64,000 nucleotides of DNA from assembly GCF_033439725.1 (NCBI RefSeq), contig NW_026944383.1, forward strand, positions 248,001 through 312,000, given 5' to 3'. Origin of the DNA: Neurospora tetraspora (Eukaryota; Ascomycota; Sordariomycetes; Sordariales; Sordariaceae). Position numbers and translations under genes: made by a program. Below are positions 56,601 through 64,000 of this stretch, piece by piece (position 1 is the stretch's first letter; each line of letters opens with the position of its first letter). A model generated the notes under the pieces. The model searched no databases and was not told the DNA's origin. It saw only the letters and a list, made by a program, of their open reading frames with translations.

Positions 56601-59600
56601 GAGGGTGATGAAGCCTTGGAGCAAAAACGTGTCGACTTGATACATTCCGCTGCTGCGGTGCTGAAGAAGTCAAATCTGATCAAGTATGACGAGAAGACTG
56701 GAAAGCTTCAGTCCACGGAACTTGGCCGCATCGCCTCGCACTACTACATCACCTATGGTTCGATGGACACCTACAACAAGCTGATCCAACCCTCTATCAC
56801 CGATGTCGAACTGTTCCGAGTCTTCGCCCAGAGCGCCGAGTTCAAGTACATTCCGGTTCGTCAAGAAGAGAAGCTGGAATTGGCCAAGCTCCTTGCAAAG
56901 GTACCCATCCCGGTCAAGGAAAGCCTCGAGGAACCGACCGCAAAGATCAATGTATTGTTACAAGCGTACATCTCTCGTCTGAAGCTCGATGGTCTCGCTC
57001 TTATGGCCGACATGGTCTACGTCACACAATCCGCTGGTCGTATTCTTCGGGCTATTTTCGAGATCACGATAAAGAAGGGATGGGCATCAGTTGCTAAGCT
57101 CGCCCTGAACCTGTGCAAGATGGCCGAGAAGAGGATGTGGCCAACAATGTCGCCGCTAAGACAGTTCCCCAACTGTCCTGTTGAGATCGTGAGGAAGGCT
57201 GAAAGGATCGACGTGCCGTTCACCAGCTACTTCGATCTGGATCCTCCTCGGATGGGCGAGCTTCTCGGACTACCCAAAGCTGGCAAAACTGTTTGCAGTC
57301 TGGTGGCCAAGTTCCCCCGGGTCGAGGTTCAGGCCCAGGTGCAGCCCATGACAAGGTCGATGCTGCGCATTGAGCTTGCGATCACGCCCAACTTCGAATG
57401 GGACGTCGATATCCATGGCCTTTCCGAAAGCTTCTGGATTATCGTCGAAGACTGCGATGGCGAAGACATCCTTTTCCACGATCAGTTCATCCTGCGCAAG
57501 GACTATGCGGAGTCCGAGTCCAACGAACACATTGTTGAATTCACTGTGCCCATTACTGAGCCCATGCCCCCCAACTATTTCATCTCTGTCATCTCTGACA
57601 GATGGATGCATTCCGAGACGCGACTGCCTGTGTCATTCAGGAAACTCATCCTCCCGGAAAGATTCCCTCCTCACACCGAACTGCTTGACTTGCAGCCACT
57701 TCCGGTCAATGCTTTGAAGGCCAAGGACTATTCTGCGCTGTATCCTGATTGGCAACAATTCAACAAGGTGCAAACGCAGACCTTCAAGTCCCTGTACGAG
57801 ACAGACAACAATGTTCTCATCTGCTCACCAACGGGCAGTGGCAAGACTGTTTGTGCCGAGTTTGCTCTGCTGCGCCATTGGGCCAAGAAGGAACACGGTC
57901 GGGCCGTCTACATTGCACCCTTCCAGGAACTGGTGGATTTGCGATTCCAGGACTGGCAGAAGCGGTTTGCTAACCTCCGCGGCGGCAAGGACATCGTGAA
58001 ACTTACGGGAGAGACGACCACTGACCTTAGGCTCTTGGAGCAGGGCGACCTGATCATGGCCACCCCGCTGCAGTGGGACGTCCTGTCGCGGCAGTGGAAG
58101 AGGAGAAAGAATGTTCAGACGGTAGAGCTTTTCATCGCTGACGAGCTGCACTTGCTTGGCGGTCAGATGGGCTATGTCTACGAGATCATCGTCTCGCGGA
58201 TGCACTATATCAGGACACAAACGGAGTTGCCGCTGAGGATTGTCGGCCTCAGTGTGTCTCTTGCCAACGCTCGTGATGTCGGCGAGTGGATCGACGCGAA
58301 GAAGCATGACATCTACAACTTCAGCCCACATGTGCGGCCCATTCCATTGGAATTGCACATCCAGACATATACGATTCCGCATTTCCCCTCCCTCATGCTG
58401 GCGATGGCGAAGCCTACTTACCTGGCCGTCACTCAGCTTTCTCCCGACCAGCCTGCTCTCATCTTCGTACCCAGCCGGAAGCAAACAAGAGCTACGGCAC
58501 GAGACATCCTCACCGCCTGCTTGGCCGACGATGACGAGGATCGTTTCCTTCATGTTGAGGTTGAGCAGATTCAGAAGCTTCTCGATCGCGTTCAAGAAGC
58601 GGCATTGGCTGAGGCCCTCAAGCACGGTGTTGGTTACTACCACGAAGCCCTGAGTCTCAATGACAAGCGCATCGTCAAGCATCTGTACAACAATGGCGCC
58701 ATCCAGGTGCTGATCGCCTCCCGTGATGTCTGCTGGGAGCTCGATTGCACCGCTCATCTGGTAATTGTTATGGGCACCCAGTATTTCGAGGGTAGGGAGC
58801 ATCGCTATGTTGATTATCCTCTAAGCGAGGTTTTGCAGATGTTTGGCAAGGCCCTCCAGCAAAACAAGGCCGGGCGTGGTTGCGGTGTCTTGATGGTACC
58901 TGCGGTCAAGCGGGAGTATTACAAGAAGTTCCTCAACGAAGCCCTCCCTGTCGAGTCTCATCTGCACAACTTCCTTCACGATGCCTTTGTGACGGAAATC
59001 AGCACCAAGATGATCGAGTCGGGTGAAGATGCCATCAACTGGGCGACTTTTACCTACTTCTACCGCCGCCTGCTCGCCAACCCAAGCTACTACAGCTTGA
59101 CAGACCCCACGCACGACGGTCTCAGCCAGTATCTCTCCGACATGGTTGAGGCTACCCTGAAGGATCTGGCCGAGTCCAAGATTATCGACTTTGATGAGGA
59201 TGATGGCACTGTTGCTCCTCAGAATGCTGCCATGATTGCTGCTTACTACAACATCTCGTACATTACGATGCAGACATTCCTTTTGTCCCTGACGGCCAAG
59301 ACAAAGCTGAAGGGTATCCTCGAGATCGTGACCTCGGCCACCGAGTTCGAAGCGATCCAGATCAGAAGGCACGAAGAGGTCATTCTGCGTCGCATTTACG
59401 AAAGCGTTCCAGTCAAGATGGCCGAACCTGTCTTCGATTCCCCGCACTTCAAGGCCTTTGTTCTTTTGCAGGCCCACTTCTCCAGGATGAACCTTCCCAT
59501 CGATCTTGCAAAGGATCAAGAGGTCATCCTCACCAAGGTGCTGAGCTTGCTGAGCGCTACTGTTGACATCCTGTCGTCGGATGGCCATCTCAACGCCATG

Positions 59601-60251
59601 AACGCCATGGAGATGTCTCAAATGGTGGTGCAAGCGATGTGGGATAGAGACAGCCCGCTCAAGCAGATTCCCCACTTCACGACCGAGGTCATCAAGACGG
59701 CCAACAAGTACGGCATCCGGGATATCTTTGACTTTATGGAGAAGATGAACCCCGAGGAGAACCCCGACTACGCCTCTCTGGTCAGGGACCTCGGTCTCTC
59801 CCAGGCTCAGCTTGCCCAGGCTGCCGAGTTCACCAACAACAAGTACCCCGACGTCTCGTTGGAGTTCGAGCTCGAGGACAAGGACAACATCCGGGCGAAC
59901 GAGCCTGCATACCTCAAGATCAACATCGAGCGCGAGGTCGACGAGGACGAGGAGTTCGATCCTACGGTGCACGCTCCGTTCTACCCAGGCAAGAAGACGG
60001 AGAATTGGTGGTTGGTGGTTGGCGAGGAGAGCTCCAAGACTCTGCTGGCAATCAAGCGGGTCACCATCGGCAAGAAGCTCAACGTCAGGCTGGAATTCAC
60101 AGTGCCTACGCCTGGTCGTCACGACTTGAAGTTGATGTTGATGAGCGACAGCTATGTCGGCGTTGATCAGGATCCGGCGTTCTCGGTCATGGTGGAGGAA
60201 GGAATGGATGTGGATGAGAGCGAGGAGGAGGAGGAGGAGGATGATGAGTGA
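53619..60251 (+). CDS. brr2: U5 snRNP helicase Brr2 (pre-mRNA splicing)
   Basis: Ski2-like RNA helicase that unwinds U4/U6 to activate the spliceosome in the nucleus. A single 6.6-kb exon encodes 2210 aa, the usual size. The N-terminal ~470 residues form the regulatory plug/PWI region with an acidic tract near 200-300. The active N-terminal cassette shows APTGSGKT near 557, DEIHLLHD near 666, SATLPN near 703 and LQMLGRAGRPQFD near 905, followed by a Sec63 module. The C-terminal cassette has SPTGSGKT near 1405, DELHLLGG near 1508 and SVSLAN in place of SAT near 1550, the expected degenerate and probably inactive copy, then a second Sec63 unit and a Glu/Asp-rich end. Both cassettes are complete. 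Confidence 0.97.
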   Translation: MTDHHRDVSQYKYSAMSNLVLQADRRFVTRRTDEATGDPESLAGRLSIKDMGSRVARDSAPKPKKAGAMPDVERGSFREGADVLQREKKKGKLESATRGGGILTGADALIEGLRYRPRTQPTRDAFNLILTIVAEHLGDVPHEVVRSAADAVLEYLKDDDLKDFDKKKEVDDILGVSMGPKQFNELINLGKKITDYDAQDEDEDAGDARQEGDDEIDGRQGVAVNFENDEDDDGMVDVVRDESSDEEDFAEDEERPDSNEVVDGEGGQEEVVEDILNGEAMVIDSAPEGTKSKSDDNSIPARDIDAFWLQRQIGRLYPDAHIQHDKTMSALKTLSGEPDEPGGEEKQLRDIENDLMELFDYEHHELVQKLIANREKVVWLTRLARAENEEEKNTIKREMASEGLRWILDELEGKTDDGQKKIKMEIKMDIDSGAFADKESQKPERPEGQLVGGLQPRKLINLENLVFDQGNHLMTNPKVRLPEGSTKRTFKGYEEIHVPPPKKRNDPSDAHVPISAMPEWAQIPFSTAKSLNKIQSKCYPTAFGDDGNMLVCAPTGSGKTNVAMLTILREIGKNRNEAGEIDLDAFKIVYIAPLKALVQEQVGNFGKRLEPFGIKVAELTGDRQLTKQQISETQIIVTTPEKWDVITRKATDLSYTNLVRLIIIDEIHLLHDDRGPVLESIVARTLRKTEQTGEPVRIVGLSATLPNYRDVASFLRVDTNTGLFHFDGTFRPCPLRQEFIGVTDRKAIKQLKTMNDITYQKVLEHVGQNRNQMLIFVHSRKETAKTAKYIRDKALEMDTINQILKHDAGTREVLSEASNSVNNTDLKDILPYGFGIHHAGMSRADRTDVEDLFASGHIQVLVCTATLAWGVNLPAHTVIIKGTQVYSPEKGSWVELSPQDVLQMLGRAGRPQFDTYGEGIIITTQGEMQYYLSLLNQQLPIESQFASKLIDNLNAEIVLGNVRSRDEGVEWLGYTYFFVRMLRSPGLYQVGAEYEGDEALEQKRVDLIHSAAAVLKKSNLIKYDEKTGKLQSTELGRIASHYYITYGSMDTYNKLIQPSITDVELFRVFAQSAEFKYIPVRQEEKLELAKLLAKVPIPVKESLEEPTAKINVLLQAYISRLKLDGLALMADMVYVTQSAGRILRAIFEITIKKGWASVAKLALNLCKMAEKRMWPTMSPLRQFPNCPVEIVRKAERIDVPFTSYFDLDPPRMGELLGLPKAGKTVCSLVAKFPRVEVQAQVQPMTRSMLRIELAITPNFEWDVDIHGLSESFWIIVEDCDGEDILFHDQFILRKDYAESESNEHIVEFTVPITEPMPPNYFISVISDRWMHSETRLPVSFRKLILPERFPPHTELLDLQPLPVNALKAKDYSALYPDWQQFNKVQTQTFKSLYETDNNVLICSPTGSGKTVCAEFALLRHWAKKEHGRAVYIAPFQELVDLRFQDWQKRFANLRGGKDIVKLTGETTTDLRLLEQGDLIMATPLQWDVLSRQWKRRKNVQTVELFIADELHLLGGQMGYVYEIIVSRMHYIRTQTELPLRIVGLSVSLANARDVGEWIDAKKHDIYNFSPHVRPIPLELHIQTYTIPHFPSLMLAMAKPTYLAVTQLSPDQPALIFVPSRKQTRATARDILTACLADDDEDRFLHVEVEQIQKLLDRVQEAALAEALKHGVGYYHEALSLNDKRIVKHLYNNGAIQVLIASRDVCWELDCTAHLVIVMGTQYFEGREHRYVDYPLSEVLQMFGKALQQNKAGRGCGVLMVPAVKREYYKKFLNEALPVESHLHNFLHDAFVTEISTKMIESGEDAINWATFTYFYRRLLANPSYYSLTDPTHDGLSQYLSDMVEATLKDLAESKIIDFDEDDGTVAPQNAAMIAAYYNISYITMQTFLLSLTAKTKLKGILEIVTSATEFEAIQIRRHEEVILRRIYESVPVKMAEPVFDSPHFKAFVLLQAHFSRMNLPIDLAKDQEVILTKVLSLLSATVDILSSDGHLNAMNAMEMSQMVVQAMWDRDSPLKQIPHFTTEVIKTANKYGIRDIFDFMEKMNPEENPDYASLVRDLGLSQAQLAQAAEFTNNKYPDVSLEFELEDKDNIRANEPAYLKINIEREVDEDEEFDPTVHAPFYPGKKTENWWLVVGEESSKTLLAIKRVTIGKKLNVRLEFTVPTPGRHDLKLMLMSDSYVGVDQDPAFSVMVEEGMDVDESEEEEEEDDE

Positions 60252-61524
60252 TGGCAAGGAGACTGATTACGTCTTTTATGTATGGCAATACAAGGCAAGT
60301 GTTTGGTTAACCCCTCTCTCTGCTAATTGAGGCGGTGTGGTATATATGGAGGGCACAGGACAGACGCTATAGTTCAACAAGAATGTATTATCTTTCATCC
60401 ATCGGTTCGCGGATACACGTGCTGGGTGGCTGTGGCAGGCCGAGTGGTGCTCAGAGTGTCAGCTTCAGGCCCAAGTCTGGAGTGGTGCGGGGTTTCACGA
60501 CCGCTGCGTGAGAGTGTCGGGGAGAGGCCTGTCTGGGAATGTTTGGGGCTGGGCTGGGATGGGGGTTCCGGGTTGTGCTTGGATGGAAAGGGGAATGAAG
60601 GATGACGATCTGGGGACAGTAGTTCAAGTGTGGATTCATGGTCGGCCGGGTCAACTTGGATGGGCAATACCTCTTGACTGAGATGATTGCTGGCGTTGAG
60701 TCGTGGGATCTCGGCGGATATTTGGCCTGATGCATGAGGTGGCGGGCGGAAACATACCCCTACCTGCTCCTGTCGTGATGATGTATCTCGTGCTCTCCTC
60801 CCCCATGTACATGCTGAGTGGGTGACGGTGACTGTGGTGATGGAGCGAGCAAAGGCAAAGTGTCATTCGCTCGGCCAGGCAGAACCGATGCCATTGCCAA
60901 TCCCTCCACACAGCGTCCAGCTCCGTCCGGCTCCTTGCTCCTCCCGCGGGCAGACATCACTAGAGTTCCATAGAAGGCAGGCGACGCTCGGACCAAGTCT
61001 CGGTCACCTTCAAATAATTTCTCTCTTTCGCGAAGACAGAAGAAACAAGGACTTGTTACTACTGCAAAGCTTCCCTTCGACCATCCTCTCCATTGTCCAA
61101 GCTTCTGCGCATTGTGACCCGCCCCGTCCGTCCCTCCATCATCTGTCCACGGTTGCCGTTGCCCATCCATCATCATCATCATCAACCTGCAACTCAACAG
61201 CAACATTGACTACCTGGGAAGCTTATCGCATCATCAACAAAAAGTCACGCGCGCGTTGACGTAGATACCTAGCCACCAACGAGCCGACAAGCTTTCGGTA
61301 GCCTCGACCCGCCATCCATCCAATTCTCCACGCGCAATCACGCGTCGTGTCCCTTTCCTGTCTTTTATTTTTTTTTCCCTCTCGACCGGAATCAGCATCT
61401 AGTTGGAATTAGAGTTCGACCATCGCGGCATCCATCACCCACGGCCGTTTATACTAGCTCTCTGACATCACGTCGCCACCCGCTGCAACCCGGATTATTA
61501 CCATCACCCGCCCTATCACATACC
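60252..61524. other. intergenic region
   Basis: 1.27 kb without a supported gene between brr2 and the PWWP gene. The part from 61100 on is C/T-rich with CATC repeats and is likely promoter and 5' leader. Confidence 0.5.
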
Positions 61525-63874
61525 ATGTCTGACGACTCCACGACCAACGCGCCGGCTGCTGCGGCCGCGTCGCCAACACCCGCTGCTGAGAAGGAGGCCG
61601 TGCCTGCCCCTGCGACTACCCAAGCCGGCGAGACAAAGAAGGAGGAAGCTGCCGCTGCCAACGCCGCCGAGGAGAAGGCGGCCAGTGCTACTGAGACTGC
61701 TGCGCCTGCGTCTAGCGAAGCGCCAGCCGAACAAGAGTCGGACAAGGCTGCCCGAGGTATCTAAAATCCACCACCATTCACCCATTCACTCATCAGGCCA
61801 CCCACCCAGGCATCCATTCACCACCCGTCATCCATCATCCATCCAACCGCCCATCCGCAATCATCCCTTCGGAGCATCTTAGCTAATCATCACCTTCGCC
61901 TATCCATTAGACACTCAGGACAAGCCCGCCGACAAGCCCGACGACAAGGCCACCGACAAGCCCGAACAAGACCAAACAGAAAAGTCCGACGTCGAAATGG
62001 CCGATGCTAGTGCCGCCCAGACTCCCGCTCCCGAGTCGGCAGAGCAAACCCAGCAGACCGACGACGCCAGTCCTGCTGCTTCCGCGGCCGCCACGTCCAA
62101 GAGCAAGTCTTCGAGCAGTCGTCGCAAGTCCGTCGGCGGTGGCTCCAAGCTCAGCAAGAAGGCTTCCAAGGCCAAGCTTCTCCATCTCGACGCGCAGCCT
62201 GGCGACCACTACTACGTCAAGCTGAAGGGCTTCCCTCAATGGCCAGTTATCATCTGCGATGAGGACATGCTTCCCCAGTCGCTCATCAAGTCGCGACCCG
62301 TCTCCGCCATGCGTCCCGATGGTACCTACCGCGAAGACTTTGCCGATGGCGGCAAGAGGGCACACGACCGCACTTATCCTGTCATGTATCTTCACACCAA
62401 CGAATTGTAAGTTTTGGACCTAGCAGCCGCGGCGCGAACCTGCCCTTCCTCAATTTTGTATTTCCAGCTAACCAGATTGATCCTACTTCGGACTATAGCG
62501 GCTGGGTGGTCAACACAGAGCTTATCGAGCTTGATCCCGCAGCCATCAAGGATATGAAGATGGACAAGATGCGCAAGGACCTTGCAGCTGCGCACCACTT
62601 GGCTGCCGAGTCCCACCCCTTGTCTTTCTACAAGGAGGTTCTGCAGCGGTTCCAGGAGGAGCTGATTGAGCAGGAGAAGGCCAGGGCCGCCAAGGCTGCC
62701 GCCACTCCCAAGGGCAAGAAGTCCAAGGCCGCTGTCAGCGAAGATGAGGACGTCGAGATGGCCGATGCGAGCGATGAGCAGCCCCAGACCGACAAGAAGA
62801 AGGCAAAGAAGAGAAAGGCAGAGGAGCCGGTAGAGGTGAGCTGCAGCTGCGTTTAGGCAAGAAGTGGATGACATGCGCTAACTATTGGGGAAACTGAAAC
62901 AGGAAACACCCCAGCGGTCAGAGTCGGTCAAAAAGCCCAAGATAAAGTTGACGACCAATTCGACCGCCAAGACCGCCAACGGTGCCGCGGCCGCCCCCAA
63001 GACTGCTAAGCCCGCAGCGGAAGCGAAGACCACGAAGGCTAAGCCGGCCAAGAAGACGAAGGAGACGGAGGAGAAGAAGGGCGAGAAGGAGGCTGCTACT
63101 CCCAAGGAGCAAGAATTGACGCCCGAGGAGAAGCATACTCGCAAGGAGGTACGTTGATGCAAGGGAAATTTGATTTTAAGGAGGTGCCAGTTGCTGATAT
63201 GTCATGATTTCAACAGCGCGAGGTGTTGTTCCTCCGTCACAAGCTTCAAAAGGGCCTGCTCACCAGGGACCAGGAACCCAAGCCCGAGGAGATGAAGGTC
63301 ATGTCTGAGTTCCTAACCAAGCTGGAAGCGTTCCCAGATCTTGAAGTCAGCATCATCAGGGCCACGAAGATCAACAAGGTGCTCAAGGCCATCCTTAAGC
63401 TCGAGAACATCCCCAAGGAAGAGGAGTTCAAGTTTAAGCCTCGCTCACAAACACTTTTGGACAAGTGGAACAAGCTTCTTGCCGGCGAAGCTGCCTCCGC
63501 GCCCGCCCCCGCAGCCGACAAGGAAGCCACTACTAATGGTGTCAATGGAAAGGCGAAGGAGGCTGAGAAGGAGGTCAAGGAGGACAGCAGCAAGACCAAC
63601 GGCGCCAAGGGCAAGAGCGAAGAGCCTTCCACGTCTGACAAGGCTGAGGAGGCCCCTAAGGACAAGGATGGCGACTCCAAGATGGAGGAAGCCGATGTGA
63701 AGGCCGAGGAGAAGGCTGAGAAGAAGGATGCGGAGGAGAAGACCGAGAAGCCAGAGACCGAAGAGGTATGTTGCATCTGTCCCCAGAAATGTCCAAGTCA
63801 CTTCACCTTGAGACACAAGCTAATGAGAGGTAATGCAGACAAAGTCTTCTGAGGTGGTTGAGGCTGCTGCCTGA
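61525..63874 (+). CDS. PWWP-domain chromatin protein with TFIIS-N-like C-terminal domain
   Basis: Likely reader of methylated histone H3 (the PWWP fold usually binds H3K36me). Exons 61525-61756, 61911-62406, 62499-62835, 62903-63148, 63217-63765 and 63839-63874 give 631 aa. The N-terminus is Ala/Glu/Pro-rich. The PWWP domain starts near 145 with GDHYYVKLKGFPQWPVIICD, where PQWP stands for PWWP, and is interrupted by intron 2 before GWVVNTELIEL. Lys/Ala-rich linkers with a KKAKKRKAEE nuclear signal follow. Residues about 430-500 (REVLFLRHKLQKGLLTRDQE, LEAFPDLEVSIIRATKINKV) resemble a TFIIS N-terminal/LEDGF-like helical bundle. The tail is Lys/Glu-rich. Fungal Ioc4/Pdp3-like proteins are the closest families I can name; a one-to-one relation is inference. 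Confidence 0.85.
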
Positions 63875-63925
63875 GGGGGGCATCTGCTCAATTCTCCCAG
63901 ACAGCCTGGACAGCCGGGGAAGAAG

Positions 63926-64000
63926 ATGACTCGATGCCTCCGGTGCCGAGAGAAAAAGAAAAAGTGTGTCCGGACACCCTGGAATGCTGACCGGTGCGAT
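63926..64000 (+). CDS. possible start of a Zn2Cys6 transcription factor (partial)
   Basis: The last 25 codons of the window, from ATG 63926, read MTRCLRCREKKKKC then VRTPWNADRCD. C-x2-C-x6-C followed by a fourth Cys nine residues on, with Arg/Lys between, fits the first half of a fungal binuclear zinc cluster. The rest lies outside the window. It begins only about 50 bp after the PWWP stop on the same strand, unusually close, so a chance match in a 3' UTR or a missed upstream exon must be kept in mind. Confidence 0.4.
   Translation, partial: MTRCLRCREKKKKCVRTPWNADRCD

Noticed and set aside
55224-56645. 473-codon open frame antisense to brr2
   Set aside because: Shadow of a long GC-biased exon; no motif. 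The same holds for 57825-58802 and 58821-60257.
19995-60251. prp5 and brr2 in one window as a splicing cluster
   Set aside because: They are 30 kb apart with many unrelated genes between and opposite strands; nothing suggests functional linkage.
1-64000. Defence, toxin, secondary-metabolite or other unusual gene system
   Set aside because: No NLR-like, polyketide/NRPS, toxin, CRISPR or phage-type genes were seen; the gene content is ordinary fungal housekeeping and regulation.

Overview
The window looks like nuclear DNA of a filamentous ascomycete, most likely Sordariales and close to Neurospora or Sordaria. The reasons are short introns with GTAAGT/GTATGT donors, proteins matching Neurospora-type families (LRG-1, Prp5, ZafA/Zap1, DUF2417, Brr2), and one sharply bounded AT-rich block with the C-to-T transition pattern of repeat-induced point mutation (RIP). 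The assignment to Sordariales is inference. I found no rRNA, credible tRNA, CRISPR array, bacterial-type operon or secondary-metabolite cluster.

Layout, left to right: dipeptidyl peptidase III (+, seven exons) converges on a DUF3074 gene (-). At 6.4-12.5 kb lies a dead Ty1-copia LTR retrotransposon with both 196-bp LTRs and a CCTTC target duplication; a 527-bp foldback/MITE-like element is nested in it. A small cysteine-rich protein gene (-) follows. Next come a ZafA/Zap1-type zinc-responsive regulator (-), a predicted myristoylated small protein (+), the spliceosomal helicase Prp5 (-), a mitochondrial HMG-box protein (+), an unknown fungal protein (-), sterol C-4 dehydrogenase Erg26 (+), the LIM/RhoGAP protein LRG-1 (-), a DUF2417 integral membrane alpha/beta hydrolase (-), two low-complexity fungal proteins (40.8-41.4 kb, -; 44.0-45.4 kb, +), a tandem-UBC E2 protein (-), replication factor C subunit 2 (+), a coiled-coil fungal protein (-), the U5 snRNP helicase Brr2 (+, 2210 aa in one exon) and a PWWP/TFIIS-N-like chromatin protein (+). 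The last 75 bases may be the first codons of a Zn2Cys6 regulator.

The genes are ordinary housekeeping and regulatory genes without a shared pathway. Two (prp5, brr2) act in spliceosome activation, but they are 30 kb apart and I attach no meaning to that. Exon boundaries were assigned by eye from splice sites, reading phase and family motifs; every multi-exon model closes in frame.

I did not find a convincing undescribed system. The observations most worth checking are the E2-like protein with a second UBC fold that keeps a cysteine but lacks the HPN asparagine, encoded with a 12-nt microexon; the copia fossil whose LTRs are far less mutated than its interior and which carries a younger-looking foldback element; the Met/Asn-rich tract in the zinc regulator; and a possible mitochondrial leader on DPP III.
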